A DNA stretch of 64,000 nucleotides from Liolophura sinensis. Its lineage: Eukaryota > Mollusca > Polyplacophora > Chitonida > Chitonidae. A model generated the notes under the pieces. The model saw only the letters and a list, made by a program, of their open reading frames with translations. It was not told the DNA's origin and did not search any database. Of the stretch, positions 25,781 through 37,384 are shown one piece after another (the stretch's first letter is position 1; each line of letters begins with the position of its first letter). The translations under genes were made by a program, and so were the position numbers. Location of the stretch: assembly GCF_032854445.1 (NCBI RefSeq), contig NC_088302.1:35966191-36030190 (forward strand), read 5' to 3'.

Positions 25781-26054
25781 CCTCCGTGGCTCAATTGGTT
25801 AGTGCATGAGTGCAGCGTAATGACCCAGGAGTCTCTCGCCAATGCGGTCGCTGTGAGTCAAGTCCAGTTCATGCTGGCTTCCTTTCCTTCTGTATGTGGG
25901 AAGGTCTGACAGCAACCTGCGGATGGGTCATGGGTTTCCCCCGGGCTCTGGCCGATTTCCTCCCACCATGATGCTGACCTCTGTTGTATAAGTGAAATAT
26001 TTTTGAGTACGGTGTAAAACACCAATCAAATAAATAAATAAATAAATAAATAAA
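25779..26054 (+). mobile_element. SINE family 1, full-length copy with target-site duplication
   Basis: tRNA-like head with A box (TGGCTCAATTGGTTAGTGCA) and a B-box region (TGTGAGTCAAGTCCAG, one base short of the usual GAGTTCAAGTCC), then the shared body and an (AAAT)n tail. Flanked by TACATGGAT at 25765-25773 and 26055-26063. The next bases (CAG / TAG) extend the match to 12 with one mismatch. Structure fits LINE-mobilised, tRNA-derived SINEs. The plus-strand head may be an internal Pol III promoter. Confidence 0.92.
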
Positions 26055-26887
26055 TACATGGATTAGATACATGTAGCTATCAGAATCAGGCTGGTCAATG
26101 ACCACCATTACCCAGATACTGGCTTGTAAACTCCTATATACCGTACCTATAATAGATCCCATTCTAAAAGCCTCACCCTCACCGACACTCCATCAGCTCA
26201 GTCTGTTATCCACACATCCACAGAACTAATTTTCACCCCTATATCTCCTGGAATCAAAAGATTTATACTGATCTGTCTTGGTTGTCTATTTTACTACTTC
26301 TCAGCACTGATACCATTCTTGTAACTTTGATTACTGTGCCTGCTCAAATTCTGAATTTAGAAGTTCACATGGCACCAGTTTGTGAGGAGCTGCCTTATTT
26401 GTTTTATTGGTACCCAACAACTGGGTGTATTCATGGAGATTTCATGTGATTTGTCCCAGAAAGATATCTTTGCTCTTGGAAAACATCCTGAGTCATCCTG
26501 GATATAATTTTCCTTTTTCCAATTCAGATTTAAATTTCTATGATGTATTTTAACATCATATAACAGTCCTACACTGGATGTAAAAGGGGTTAAACGAAAG
26601 AAACAGGCCTAAAGATGTAGTGTTACCCCCAGTAGCCACACCCGATCCTCCCAGACCAATCACTGCAATCAAACGTACCACTGTATATCTTGGAAATACA
26701 GCTGAATAAATAAATACATAAATTAAGCAGTTGGAAAACCAGTGTATTAATCCTACTGGTTTTTCCCACAAACACAATGAAAAACCTAATAAAAGTCTTA
26801 TCTTTCATTGGACTGATTTGTTTTTGTTTTCTCTATTTTTTCTCCTGAAATTTCTTCCATGACTAAGTAAGCAATATTATGGAGTTT

Positions 26888-27028
26888 TGTTGATCTTAAA
26901 AATGTGTTTTCAGGTTGTTGTTTTTTTTTTAACTTAGGATGACACCCCTAAGAGATAAATATAAATTTCAGTACAAAAAGTAATGTTTTATGACTTTTGT
27001 TTGCCACTGTAAATGCATTTTTGAGTGG
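26888..27028 (+). repeat. Dispersed repeat family C, plus-strand copy
   Basis: Contains TTGATCTTAAAAATGTGTTT, TAGGATGACA, AAAAGTAATGTTTTATGAC and TTTGCCACTGTAAATGCATT, matching the copies at 53015 and 60106. Confidence 0.65.
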
Positions 27029-27898
27029 ATTCTTTAGGGCACGTAGAGTAATTTTGGTTACCGTTTGATAACAAGTCAACAAATGACATGTCTGGGTCAT
27101 TCTACATAACTGCCAGAATTTGCACTTGTTTTATTGCCTGTAACCCAGGACAAATTAAAGTCAGATTTATAATGAAAACGCACGAAGAACGCATCATATT
27201 ATTTCCATTTTGGATGCATCTGTTGTCTGAGCAAGACTATGTGGGTTACTGTGCCTTAGAGGATTAAACTGTCTGTCATTTTCCCATCCCAATCACTCTA
27301 TCAAAAAATTTTAACTGAAGAGAGAGAGAGAAAAAAAATTCTGCAAGAAATCTTGATTAATGCTCCAGAGAATAATATTCTGTCATGAATACTGAGTCAT
27401 TGGGCCATTAAATAATAGTGTGAGTCGGTTTCACTGGATTCTGCTCGTGGCAGTGTTTGATATCATTGGTCTAAATTCCTTTAACGTAAGCTCAAATACA
27501 TCCTGCTTAAACCCATCTTACTGTTAGCATTTTTTTGTTGTTTTTTTTTTTGGGGACACCTATATTTTTTGCGAGTTATTCGGCATAGTAAGCTGTCGCT
27601 AATAGCCTATTATAGGAGAGCTTTGTAGTATTTGGAGCCTGTAGTCCCCACTTTGTCTTCATCTAAAGGTTGTTTGAATTGTGGTAGAACCTCTAAACCC
27701 AGGTAAACACTGTGGATAGCCTGTTATGCAGGTAAAGTGGTAAGGGTAGGTAAAATGGGATGACCTTAATCAGGCTTAAGCTTGTGGCTCTTGAAACTCT
27801 CATTGGCTTGTCAGAAGGAGGCATGTGGCTTGTATGTATACAGGATGACTTAAATATTATACTATGCATCAGTGTAAAACTTTTGATGTTGTGAGTAC
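27029..27898. other. Intron 1 stretch without recognisable features
   Basis: Unique sequence between a family C repeat and the inverted-repeat element. No exon supported. Confidence 0.45.
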
Positions 27899-28564
27899 TT
27901 AAACTAGAGGTTCTGTATACTTGTGTATGTATAATAATACAAGTTAGTACTGGGTTGTATAATACTACTACTACAAATAATAATGGCTTTATTTCAAGAG
28001 GGTAAAATAAAATGCGTATACTCAGTCAAAACTGGGTTGATCTACCCTGAGGCCCTCAGACACACACAATTTGAAACAATATGTTACATTTACATATGCC
28101 TTTGAAAACATTATAATTTAGATTGTGTAAACCACTTGCAGTAAGATTTTGAAAACAATATAGATATAGATATACAGTGGCAAATTAAATCAACACAAAG
28201 TACTTAAACAGTGAAACAATAATAAAACCAAGTGTGAATTTTACCACCATAACTATCCCAACCAATGGAAGAGATAGGTTAGTGAGAGACAGTAGATTAC
28301 TGACCCCTGCCTATCCCCTCCAGAAGGTGGAACCTCATGATACACATGTTCAAACCACAGAACAAGTGAGTGGGTGATGAAGCTGGTGCACCTAAGTGCA
28401 CAGAGCATGTAGAAGAGCCTTTAGTTTGATCTGTATTTCATACTTTAAAATAGAATTTAGTTCATTCTTTCACTTAAAATGGTTTGTTTTTTGTGTTTTG
28501 TGTTTTGTGTGTGTGTGTGTGTGTTTAAAATGGTTTGTTTTTTGTGTTTTTTTTTGTGTGTGTG

Positions 28565-28612
<48 letters not shown>

Positions 28613-28914
28613 TTTTTTGATTTTGCATTTTAAAGTACTCAACTTTTTTTTTCCTGTTTGAATTTGGATGTTGTCATTCTCGTGTGAAAATCAGGACCAG
28701 GACACTGCGTCCTGGTACTAACATCTTCTTGTCACTTTATGCAAATGTGATCTAAGGCCACAATACAATGCTGAAGCCACAATGAGTGACTAAGTTGAAT
28801 ATATACTTGTATTGCATAACATAACTACTTAGGGTAATAGTGTTAGTAGTATTATACAATCCAGTACTAACTTGTATTATTATACAGGTACATGTATACA
28901 GAACGTCTAGTTTA
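27899..28914. mobile_element. ~1-kb element with ~72-bp terminal inverted repeats
   Basis: Left arm 27899-27970 (contains GTATAATAATACAAGTTAGT) and right arm 28844-28914 are reverse complements at about 90% identity by eye. The roughly 870 bp between hold no long open frame, and include a (GT)n run and a duplicated AAAATGGTTTGTTTTTTGTG block. This may be a non-autonomous DNA transposon or foldback element. I could not identify a clear target-site duplication or superfamily. Confidence 0.6.
28484..28620 (+). repeat. (GT)n microsatellite with duplicated flank
   Basis: Two GT runs, each preceded by AAAATGGTTTGTTTTTTGTG, suggesting a short tandem duplication that carried the GT run with it. Confidence 0.9.
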
Positions 28915-30189
28915 TATACCCCAGGGCTATATGTGAAAAAGCATTGTGTTACATGATGTCTATATGCTTGTAACTCCCATTGCAGCTGGGAATTATGAGC
29001 GGTATTTTGTATTTGAAGATATTTAACACCAACATTTTCTGAGTGGTAGATAAACGTTTATGTGATTGAAATCACTAAGGTGTACCAGGTTAACACACCA
29101 GGGACTTGGTAGAGAGAGGCTCTGGGGGCGTGCCATGAACACAAAGAGATCCTAGGCTAAGAAGATTGTAACTGCTATGGCGACACATGTTAAAAGGCAT
29201 ATTTTGCCATGGTAGTTACAGTCAACTTTGGCTACAGTTGTGTTGTGCAGGAGGCCCCTGGTAAAAGAGACAACTCTTTCCAGCTAGCTCTGGACTCTGC
29301 CTTGTTTCTGTCACCCTTGAACCTGACCACTGCTTGAGTGGGTCATGAAATATAAATATAAAAAGCAACAACATCTGTAGCTGAAAATGAATACTGGTTA
29401 TTTTTGTGGTTAACATCCCTAGCAGTGTTATCTCTATTTAAAACTATGTCCTCAGCGTTCCAGAATTCTGCGCACCTAAAAAGTACGCTGTGGCTTTTAC
29501 TGCATGTATTTGCATACCTGTGGACACATATTTATAATATTTAGTCTGGAGAATTAGCGACAGTCTTAGTAAATTGTTTATTTATAATCCAGGAAAAAAA
29601 GGTGAATATAAAGTTTATATGGATTGTGCAGGTGTGTGTGTGTAATGAGAATGGAAAAATATGTATACAATTAAGGGTGGAGTTGGATAACCATGCAAGG
29701 CAGTTCATATTGTGTGCTGAGTGGAGATGGGTGCAATGAGTGTAAAACAAAGGCCTAAGGTCAGGGGGTTGGGGATAAAACAGGCTGTATTGATGCAGTA
29801 TGTGTGTTGAAGAGGTTAATACAGGCAGACTCGGGGGAAAGGAGAGGGGGGAGGTGGGATTAGTCATCCTGGGTCCAGGCATCAGCTCATGCACTTTCAA
29901 ATCCTCCCTCTATTTAGTATGCATGGCAGAAATACAGGGTAAAAAAACTCTGCCAACTGTCAGAGTAGAAAATGAATGAGTTTTTTATTTACTGGTGTGA
30001 TAGGAAAGCTATTAGTGAGTAAGCTGAACAAAGTTTGAGGTCAGTGAAGGAGGGGGGACATAGCTGCATTAAGATCTGGGTCAGCTGGCTGGGTTATTTA
30101 TGTGTTGCCCACCTGATTGCTAACTAAGACATATACATGTATCTATATAAACAAGTACATGTACTCAACCATTTGTGTGCTGTTAGACC
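28915..30189. other. Intron 1 stretch without recognisable features
   Basis: Unique sequence. The minus-strand open frame at 29541-29900 is proline/serine-rich low complexity from purine-rich DNA, without family resemblance. Confidence 0.45.
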
Positions 30190-30200
30190 TTTAATTAGAG

Positions 30201-30527
30201 GTCCGCTTCGGGAGCGGTAGATCCAGGGTCAATCCTAGGTCGAGTCACACCTAAGACCTTCAAAAGAGCAACTTCCTCGCTTACAGCATGAAGCGGATAG
30301 TGCAACGACTGGCTGACCCGTACCAGTATAATGACTCAAGTGGGGCGGCTTACTTGCCTTCTGTAAGGCATCTCAGTGAAGCAGCGCTAAATAAAAGAGC
30401 GGTGGAAATCCGTCCTGCAACAAGGAGGCACATTACATGCACTCTAAGGACTCCTTCGTCGTCATATAACTGAAAAATTGTTAAGTACGACGTTAAACCC
30501 CAAGCACTCACTCACTCACTCACTCAA
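30201..30527 (+). mobile_element. SINE family 2, 5'-truncated copy with perfect 11-bp duplication
   Basis: Starts inside the tRNA-like head (GTCCGCTTCGGGAGCGGTAG), B-box-like GGGTCAATCCTAGG, body with GTGGGGCGGCTTACTTGCC, 3' part TGAAAAATTGTTAAGTACGA and a (CTCA)n tail. Flanked by TTTAATTAGAG at 30190-30200 and 30528-30538. The 61-codon open frame inside is incidental. Confidence 0.93.
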
Positions 30528-30539
30528 TTTAATTAGAGA

Positions 30540-32056
30540 ATGTTCATAAAAATCTTGCGGCTTTATGTCCTTTTGGTGACTTGATGTGTTTGTATTGGAT
30601 AGTAAAATTTTTTCTCAGTGTACCGATGGTTATAATAGGCCAGAGCTACATGTACTTTAAGTCTTCAACCTTATCGCATGTTTGCAAGATGTTTATTAAA
30701 GTGCCAAAAATTGACTAACCCAACCACAGTAGTATTGTATCTAAAATCAGTTTAAAAAGGTGCATAAATCTCATTGAGAGTTGCTCGTTTATCTGCAAAA
30801 TTATTTAGGATTTAGGGAAGTGAGTATTTTTTTATTAAGATGATGTATATAGGTTGAGATAGTCTGAATTGTCAAGTCACCTGCAGGCAATGCTTCGCCT
30901 AACTCCACTGCCCCATCACCCCTATCCAAGTTAAATGAGGCAAGCCCCAGCTATTGTTGTTTCTAAGGTGGATGGGTGCAAAACCTTCAGCTGAGGTGAG
31001 ATGTGAGGCGTAGCAGTTGACAGTGTACAGCCAGTGCTCTATATGGCCTTGTGACAGGGCCAGGTTGATCGTCCTGTCAGTGACCAGACCTTGACGAGGC
31101 CTTACCTTGACTCTCTCACCTGTTGTAGCTGCCCCAGGTCAGGGGGAAGGTCCTTAGATCAGACTGGCCATGAAGTACATGTAGAAGCCAACTCTTATGA
31201 GTCAACATGCAAACTGCTGGAGCTGATCACTTCAGGGTTTACATGGTAGCATGTAAGCTGTGATGATGAGCTGATAAACTTCTGTGTCAAGAGGGACAGA
31301 CAGGTGTGCCTGAGGGTTTTCCCCTGGCCGGCCAGCCAGCCAGCCAGCCAGCCAGTGAAGGAGCCAGGTTTTATAGATATGGGACAGTGTTAGCCAGGTG
31401 TGATGTGTTACTACATGTCAAGCTCGGACTGACTGGGTATTCCAGGACGCTTGACCTCTGGGTGTATCGTGGTGGATGTCATTGCTTCAGTCCCTGAGAC
31501 ACACATGTGGTGAAGAAGGGCAGCTGCAAATACGACAGGTGGTAACTCTGTCTTACCTGAGGTTGAAAAATCATTAACCTGGCAAAAGTTGTGTATTCCA
31601 TGAGACACACCTATAGTGTTGTTGAGTCACTGAGAATCATTACATGACAGGATATGTTGCCTTATGTAAGGTATAATAGACCTGTGTGGTGATAGAAGTT
31701 TTGTTACTGCTTTCCTAAGTCCCAATGTGCTGACATATATTAAGTACTGTGAAGGAAGCCAAGGGAGTATTGGACAGGACATGGCGACCCCACCGGTCAA
31801 ACGTAACCCACCTAAAAGGTATTTACTCCACATACTCCATGTATTAACTAAACTTTGTTTCCTTTTCTGATGGGATGTATCATATGAATGAAAGTGTCTG
31901 AAGTATTAAATAAATTTGAACTATTGAATCACCCATCAATTTTTGTGAATGTGTGAACTGCCTCCTATTAAGTTAACATGTATATGTATATACAATGAAA
32001 GTCCCAAAACACAGCATACCTGCATATGTACTATAAATAAATGAATAAATAAATAA

Positions 32057-32095
<39 letters not shown>

Positions 32096-33320
32096 TATTT
32101 ATATATGAATATATATGAATTTTTTTCTTACAGTTGTAAGCTTTGTATCTCTCAAAGAAGGAATGGGTAATATATATGTCTTCCAAAGTAATGTTTTAAG
32201 TACTGTAGCTCTGTACCTACAGTTCTCCGACAGCATAAAGTTTTCTATTATATTGTTTTGTTAGTAAGGTAAGGGGTTTGTGAAGGATAAAATAATGAGT
32301 TACAAGATAGATGTTATTATTATTATTATGTAATGGGACATGTATGTGTAACAGTACATGTATGTTTGTAACCTTCTCTTATAATGAATCATGGTGAGCA
32401 TTTAAACTGTTCGCAGTCCATCATTTTCTCCACCAATATGGTGCACTGGTACGTCATAAATAAGCATTTTAAGTTACCATTTATTGAATTATGTATGTTG
32501 TTAATTACTTCATAATCTAATTGTGAAGCGAAAAACGGATCATGCACTAAGGTTGAAAATGGCTGTATAGGTGTTTCAAACTGAAAATGAGTAAGAAGAT
32601 GAAGTATTACAAACCGTCTGCCCACAGGCTGTTTTTCAGAATTACACCATATTAAAGTGATGTGCACGATATACATGTAGCTTTCTATTCACTAATGGCC
32701 AAAGGCGCATTTAATTTAAATAAGTTTAAAAATAATCTGAAAATATATATCATGTATGCAGTTTTCTCATAAGAGAAACATTTAATGCTACACTTACCAA
32801 ACAGGTACAGTATTAAAGGAAGTTAAAAAATGAGTTTACTACAAAGTAAAACAGTATACAATGGTATAACCATATACTGTTGAACCAGGTTAATGCCTCC
32901 AGCGTAGCAGAATGCAGCTGCAGCTTTTACTCCACAAATTTCTTTTATACGTTGATATCCATTTTAATTGAGTTCATAACACATCATGTTAAGAGATGTT
33001 ATTTGTTTATTAAAAAATCACTGATGTTATCATGTAAACTGTTTGTCTGTTTTTATGACATTGATACTGCAAATTAAAATTACACCACCAACACCACCCC
33101 CCCCCCTCAAAAAAAAACGAGAGAATTTGCAATAGTTGTGACATATACCAACAAATTGACCCATGCAATAAGATACCAGTAAGAGATTATTTAGTTTTGT
33201 CAATTATAATGATCTAATCATGACCTTCTTCTCCCACCTGCAACTTCTCTGTGTCAACTTGTCACACACCAGACATATGAATTAATTTAGGACACTCTAG
33301 GCTGCAGGTCCATCCCTTTA
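30540..33320. other. Intron 1 stretch with simple repeats
   Basis: Contains a (GCCA)n run at 31326-31355 and an (AAAT/TA)n tract at 32036-32106. No exon supported. The segment 30890-31330 is less AT-rich and repeat-poor. Confidence 0.45.
32036..32106. repeat. (AAAT)n/(TA)n microsatellite
   Basis: AAATAAAT units pass directly into TA dinucleotides, possibly the remnant tail of a SINE. Confidence 0.85.
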
Positions 33321-33321
33321 T

Positions 33322-33478
33322 TTCTTGTTTCCAGCCAGATGTGGGAAGGTCTTGCAGCAACTTGCGAATGGTCGTGGGCTTCCATGAGCCCGGTTTCCTT
33401 CCACTATAATGCTGGCCATGGTTGTATAAGTGAAAAATTCTTGAGTATGGTGCAAAACACCAATCAAACAAATAAATT
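33322..33478 (+). mobile_element. SINE family 1, 5'-truncated copy
   Basis: GATGTGGGAAGGTCTTGCAG, AATGGTCGTGGGCTTCCATG, GTATAAGTGAAAAATTCTTG and CAAAACACCAATCAAACAAA with a short tail. No clear duplication. Confidence 0.85.
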
Positions 33479-33927
33479 TAACACCTTGCTTCAACAAGCA
33501 CAGGGTATCATGTTGTCTTGCACTCAGGTCACATGTTAAAAGATAGGATGCAGAGGGACAGAACAGACGACTTGTAGAGCTGCTTAGTCACAGTTTAAAA
33601 ACAATCAAGAAAGACAGATATCTTCATGCGCACCCAATTTCTAGGGGTTTTTTTCAATTTTTTTTTTTTTAATCATTCGCTCGAGGATAAAGTTTGAATC
33701 AACACAGAAGCAGGAGCTCGATGTACATGTAGTTTAGTGAGCAAAGGTGCTCAGCTCCCAACCACAAGGCACATGAATTGCAGTTCAGTCTAAGCCTTGG
33801 GCAGAGAATTTGTAGAATATCTCCGCTCCTGGTTTTTGTACTGGCCTTGGAGACATTAAGTGGTTGCTAGCATTTATGTGACTGTTTTTGCAATGCAACA
33901 ACGTTGAAGAACACTCATTCTCCACCT

Positions 33928-34135
33928 GTATGTTGTGGCAGTCTGCACATTTCATAGGGAAGCTCTTACCAATGCAGTTGCTATGAGTTCAAGTCCAGCT
34001 TATGCTAGCTTCCTCTCCAGCCATATTAGGCAAGGCCCCTCAGCATCCTATGGATGGTTATGGGTTTCTTCCTGACTTCGCCGTCGTAATGTTCTTGAGT
34101 ATGACATAAAACACCAGTCAAATAAATAAATAAAC
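33928..34135 (+). mobile_element. SINE family 1, degraded copy
   Basis: The B box survives (ATGAGTTCAAGTCCAGCTTA). The head is decayed and the middle is shortened between GACTTCGCCGTCGTAATG and TTCTTGAGTATGACATAAAA. Ends in an (AAAT)n tail. Confidence 0.8.
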
Positions 34136-34139
34136 GAAT

Positions 34140-35280
34140 CCTAGGGAAGATCTTGAATCACTTCCCAAAGGTTTGCTTTCCTCCTCTCATAAAACTAGGG
34201 ACCATTATATGTGAAAAAGTCAGGAGTAGAGCATTAAATAAAAATCATACAATCTTCAGGAAGAATGTTGTCAATTATACAAGTGTTGCTTCCTGTGTAC
34301 GTGTCTGTATGTTGTGGATGCATGCACTCCAGTTCTCCAACAATATTAGAGACTTTATTTTAATTAAGGACTGGCTTTCAGTTTATATGGATAAAACTGT
34401 AAAAGAGTCTTAAGACATGCATACATACACTTGTTTTACACACATACCGGGCTGTGTTGGTATCATCATTGACTTGCCAAACCTAAAAAGTTCTGTTCTA
34501 AGGTAATGTCGTTCTGTGATTTATAAGAAATGTGCTTGTGTTTCACAATAGGAATGCACGTTTATTTTACCCATAATAGTCCATGCGTTGTCAACTGATA
34601 TGGAATTATCTAGGCTCATTGAGTGTATCAAATGTTGTTAAGACCACTTTACCTGGAACTCACGAGGATAGGTAGAATTGATGAAGTGGAATATCGCTCT
34701 TTTGTCGTGCTGCCAAGGAATCCAATTACTGTCCCCATGCAGTCCAAAGACCCGAAAAGTTGGCAGCTGTTTACCTTGATCCCTAACTCCCTTTGTACGC
34801 TTAGCCCAGTCTCTTGAACGTTGACCCTATTAAAATACTAAAGCCCCTTGTTAAAAACACTGGGGAAAAATCATGTCCTTCTGGCATTTGGAGGACCTTT
34901 TTATAATTCAAACTGGTACAGCTTAAATGTTGTCATTGTTGTATGAAAGCTAACTGCAAAGTGACAGCGGAACAGATTTTAATCAACTTATCATTTCCTA
35001 TCAAAAGAAAAGAATGTATTCTGCGGTTAGTGAGTCATGCTACTACTTTTAACTTCTACTAGAAAAAATATCTGATAACGGATGACAGATTTTTGTTACT
35101 TTTGTCAGTTATTGACACACGACTTTTGCTCCTTTTTGTTAGTAGAGGGACATGCGTCAGAAGTTTTTGCGGTAGTGGTACTTGATCCCAGTTTGTTTAT
35201 ATACCTTTCTTACTTCACACAATCAAGTAGTTGTTCTCTATCAACATATGGTGTCATGATGCTCTAACTAAGTACAGAAT
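34140..35280. other. Intron 1 stretch without recognisable features
   Basis: Unique AT-rich sequence. No exon or repeat recognised. Confidence 0.45.
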
Positions 35281-35283
35281 GTG

Positions 35284-35287
35284 TTCT

Positions 35288-35319
<32 letters not shown>

Positions 35320-35339
35320 CATATATATATATATAAGAA
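35284..35339. repeat. Near-perfect 56-bp AT palindrome
   Basis: TTCTTATATA at the left and TATATAAGAA at the right, with ATGTAT and ATACAT placed almost symmetrically inside. The two halves differ by one TA unit. Could extrude a cruciform. Confidence 0.85.
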
Positions 35340-35620
35340 TATCTGAAGGTGATCAAGACCCTGAAATCATACTTTCGATGCCAACACATTAGATTTCCAG
35401 ATAAGACATTTAGTCAAACTTCACAACAAAAACAATAAGTGAGCTTTTAAAGTTGATGCATCAGTCAGAGGAAGCATAATTTGACACTTGAGAAATGCTA
35501 AATTTTGGTGAAATGCAGTATCATCTTTCTAAATAGGAATAAGTGTTATGTACATGTATGTATGATTTCATTAGAACTTTTGTGCTCAGCTGTTTATTAC
35601 CTGGACTTGTGAAGTATAGA

Positions 35621-35911
35621 GTTCTATATATGTAGTCCCTTTCTTCAGATAATAACACATTAGAGTCTGTTATCTACAGTTCTATATATGTAGTCCCTTT
35701 CTTCAGATAATAACACATCAGAGTCTGTTATCTACAGTTCTATATTTGTAGTCCCTTTCTTCAGATAATAACACATCAGAGTCTGTTATCTACAATTCTA
35801 TATATGTAGTCCCTTTCTTCAGATAATAACACATCAGAGGCTCTTATCTACAGTTCTATATATGTAGTCCCTTTCTTCAGATAATAACACATCAGAGTCT
35901 GTTATCTACAG
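35621..35911 (+). repeat. 58-bp tandem repeat, 5 copies
   Basis: Units start at 35621, 35679, 35737, 35795 and 35853, an exact 58-bp step. Each contains GTAGTCCCTTTCTTCAGATA and ends GTTATCTACA. Copies differ at only a few positions, so the expansion is recent. Confidence 0.97.
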
Positions 35912-36315
35912 AGATTTAATTCCTGATCTTTTGTACATAGGTGGCTTCATTCTACATGTAAATGAATTCCTTAACTAGCTTATTCTTAGGATTTCCAGCA
36001 GATATCTTCATGTCATTTTAGATGTACTCTAATTTGTTACTTTCCTCATTTTTCAAAAGCCGTATGAAACTGGTGAAGTGATCATAATGCCTTACTCCAC
36101 AGCTGAACGACTTTACTCAGTAACCATACAGGAATTGCATGGTGCTATTTAAGTCTCAGGCTAAATTTATCTTCTGTAGTATATCGCTACAAGGTGTCTT
36201 TAATCAGTTCAGTGCAACATCAGATTCAGTCACACAGGTTTATACTGTACACAACATAACTTCAAGACTTCGCACATTTGGACAAACACATATATACTTG
36301 TACTGTATTTTGTGC

Positions 36316-36568
36316 ATTGGGGGCCTCTGTGGCTCAGTTGGTTAGCACCCTGGCGTAGCATAATGTTCGGGGAGCCTTTCACCAATGCACTCACTGTGCG
36401 TTCAAGGCCAGCTTATGCTGGCTTCTTCTCCGGCTGTAGTGGGAAGGTCTGTCAGCAACATGTGTTTCCCTTGGGCTCTGCCCAGTTTTCTTCCACCATA
36501 ATGCTGGCCACTGTCATATAAGTGAAATATTCTTGAGTATGGCGTAAAACATGAATGAAATAAATAAA
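36316..36568 (+). mobile_element. SINE family 1, near full-length copy with 9-bp duplication
   Basis: Head GTGGCTCAGTTGGTTAGCAC, B-box-like GTGCGTTCAAGGCCAG, body and AAATA tail. TATTTTGTG flanks it at 36306-36314 and 36569-36577. Missing a few bases after GCAACATG relative to other copies. Confidence 0.92.
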
Positions 36569-36584
36569 TATTTTGTGTAAAGTT

Positions 36585-36800
36585 TACCATTTTTCCAGTG
36601 GTGCGTATTGTGGGATTCTGAGCAGTTTATCCACCTTATAGGACCACTTAAGGGTTCATTGTGAAGTTTGATTTATTTCTTGTCACAAAAACTTTAAGTG
36701 TTGACATTTTAAGTGTCAGTTTAACGCCTGCATGTGCTTCTGAAAGTGCATTTTTACACCATACTGTTGGCGAAATACAGTGTCGGTATACATTGTTCAT
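36585..36800 (+). repeat. Dispersed repeat family D, copy 1
   Basis: Contains ACCATTTTTCCAGTG, TTATCCACCTTATAGGACCA, a TTTCTTGTCAC block and GCATTTTTACACCATACTG. It aligns with 51900-52105; both copies sit directly 3' of a family 1 SINE. Confidence 0.65.
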
Positions 36801-37120
36801 GTCAAAATGTCTTGACACATGCTCAATTAGTCTTGATTGAAAACTGCTGCAAAGTTATGTAACTTATAGGGCTCAAGTTCTTTGGAATTGATGAAAAGCC
36901 TGGTAACTAAGCTTAATTAGCAAAATATGGAAGTAGTTTGTTGACATAATGACATTGACAAACTCTGATATGTGTACTTTATTTCATGCTTGATTATGCC
37001 TTTTAATGAGATATTTTTGATGGATAGGATTCGGTGGTAAATTATGCATAGATGTTAACACAGATGTGTTTGTGTGTACTGGAAAGGGTTGAAATAACAT
37101 GGTGGAAATATGTTTTAATT

Positions 37121-37384
37121 GTGGCCAGTGTTGATAAGCATATTGTGGCTGGTGTTGATAAGCATATTGTGGCCGGTGTTTATGAGCATATTGTGGCCAG
37201 TGTTTATAAGCATATTGTGGCCAGTGTTGATAAACATATTGTGGCCGGTGTTTATAAGCGTATTGTGGCCGGTGTTCATAAGCGTATTGTGACCAGTGTT
37301 GATAAGCATATTGTGGCCAGTGTTGATAAGCATATTGTGGCCGGTATTTATAAGAATGTTGTGGCCGGTGTTTATAAGCATCTC
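37121..37384 (+). repeat. 24-bp tandem repeat, 11 copies
   Basis: Unit GTGGCCAGTGTTGATAAGCA plus TATT, period exactly 24 bp. Both strands stay open (155 codons on the plus strand from 37052, 88 codons on the minus) because 24 is divisible by three. The plus frame would give an eight-residue repeat of the type VAGVDKHI. No splice sites or start context support it as an exon. Confidence 0.95.

Noticed and set aside
29541-29900. 119-codon minus-strand open frame, Pro/Ser/His-rich
   Set aside because: Arises from purine-rich low-complexity DNA; no family resemblance.
37121-37384. Regularly spaced repeats resembling a CRISPR array
   Set aside because: There are no unique spacers; the units are directly tandem, and the context is an animal intron.
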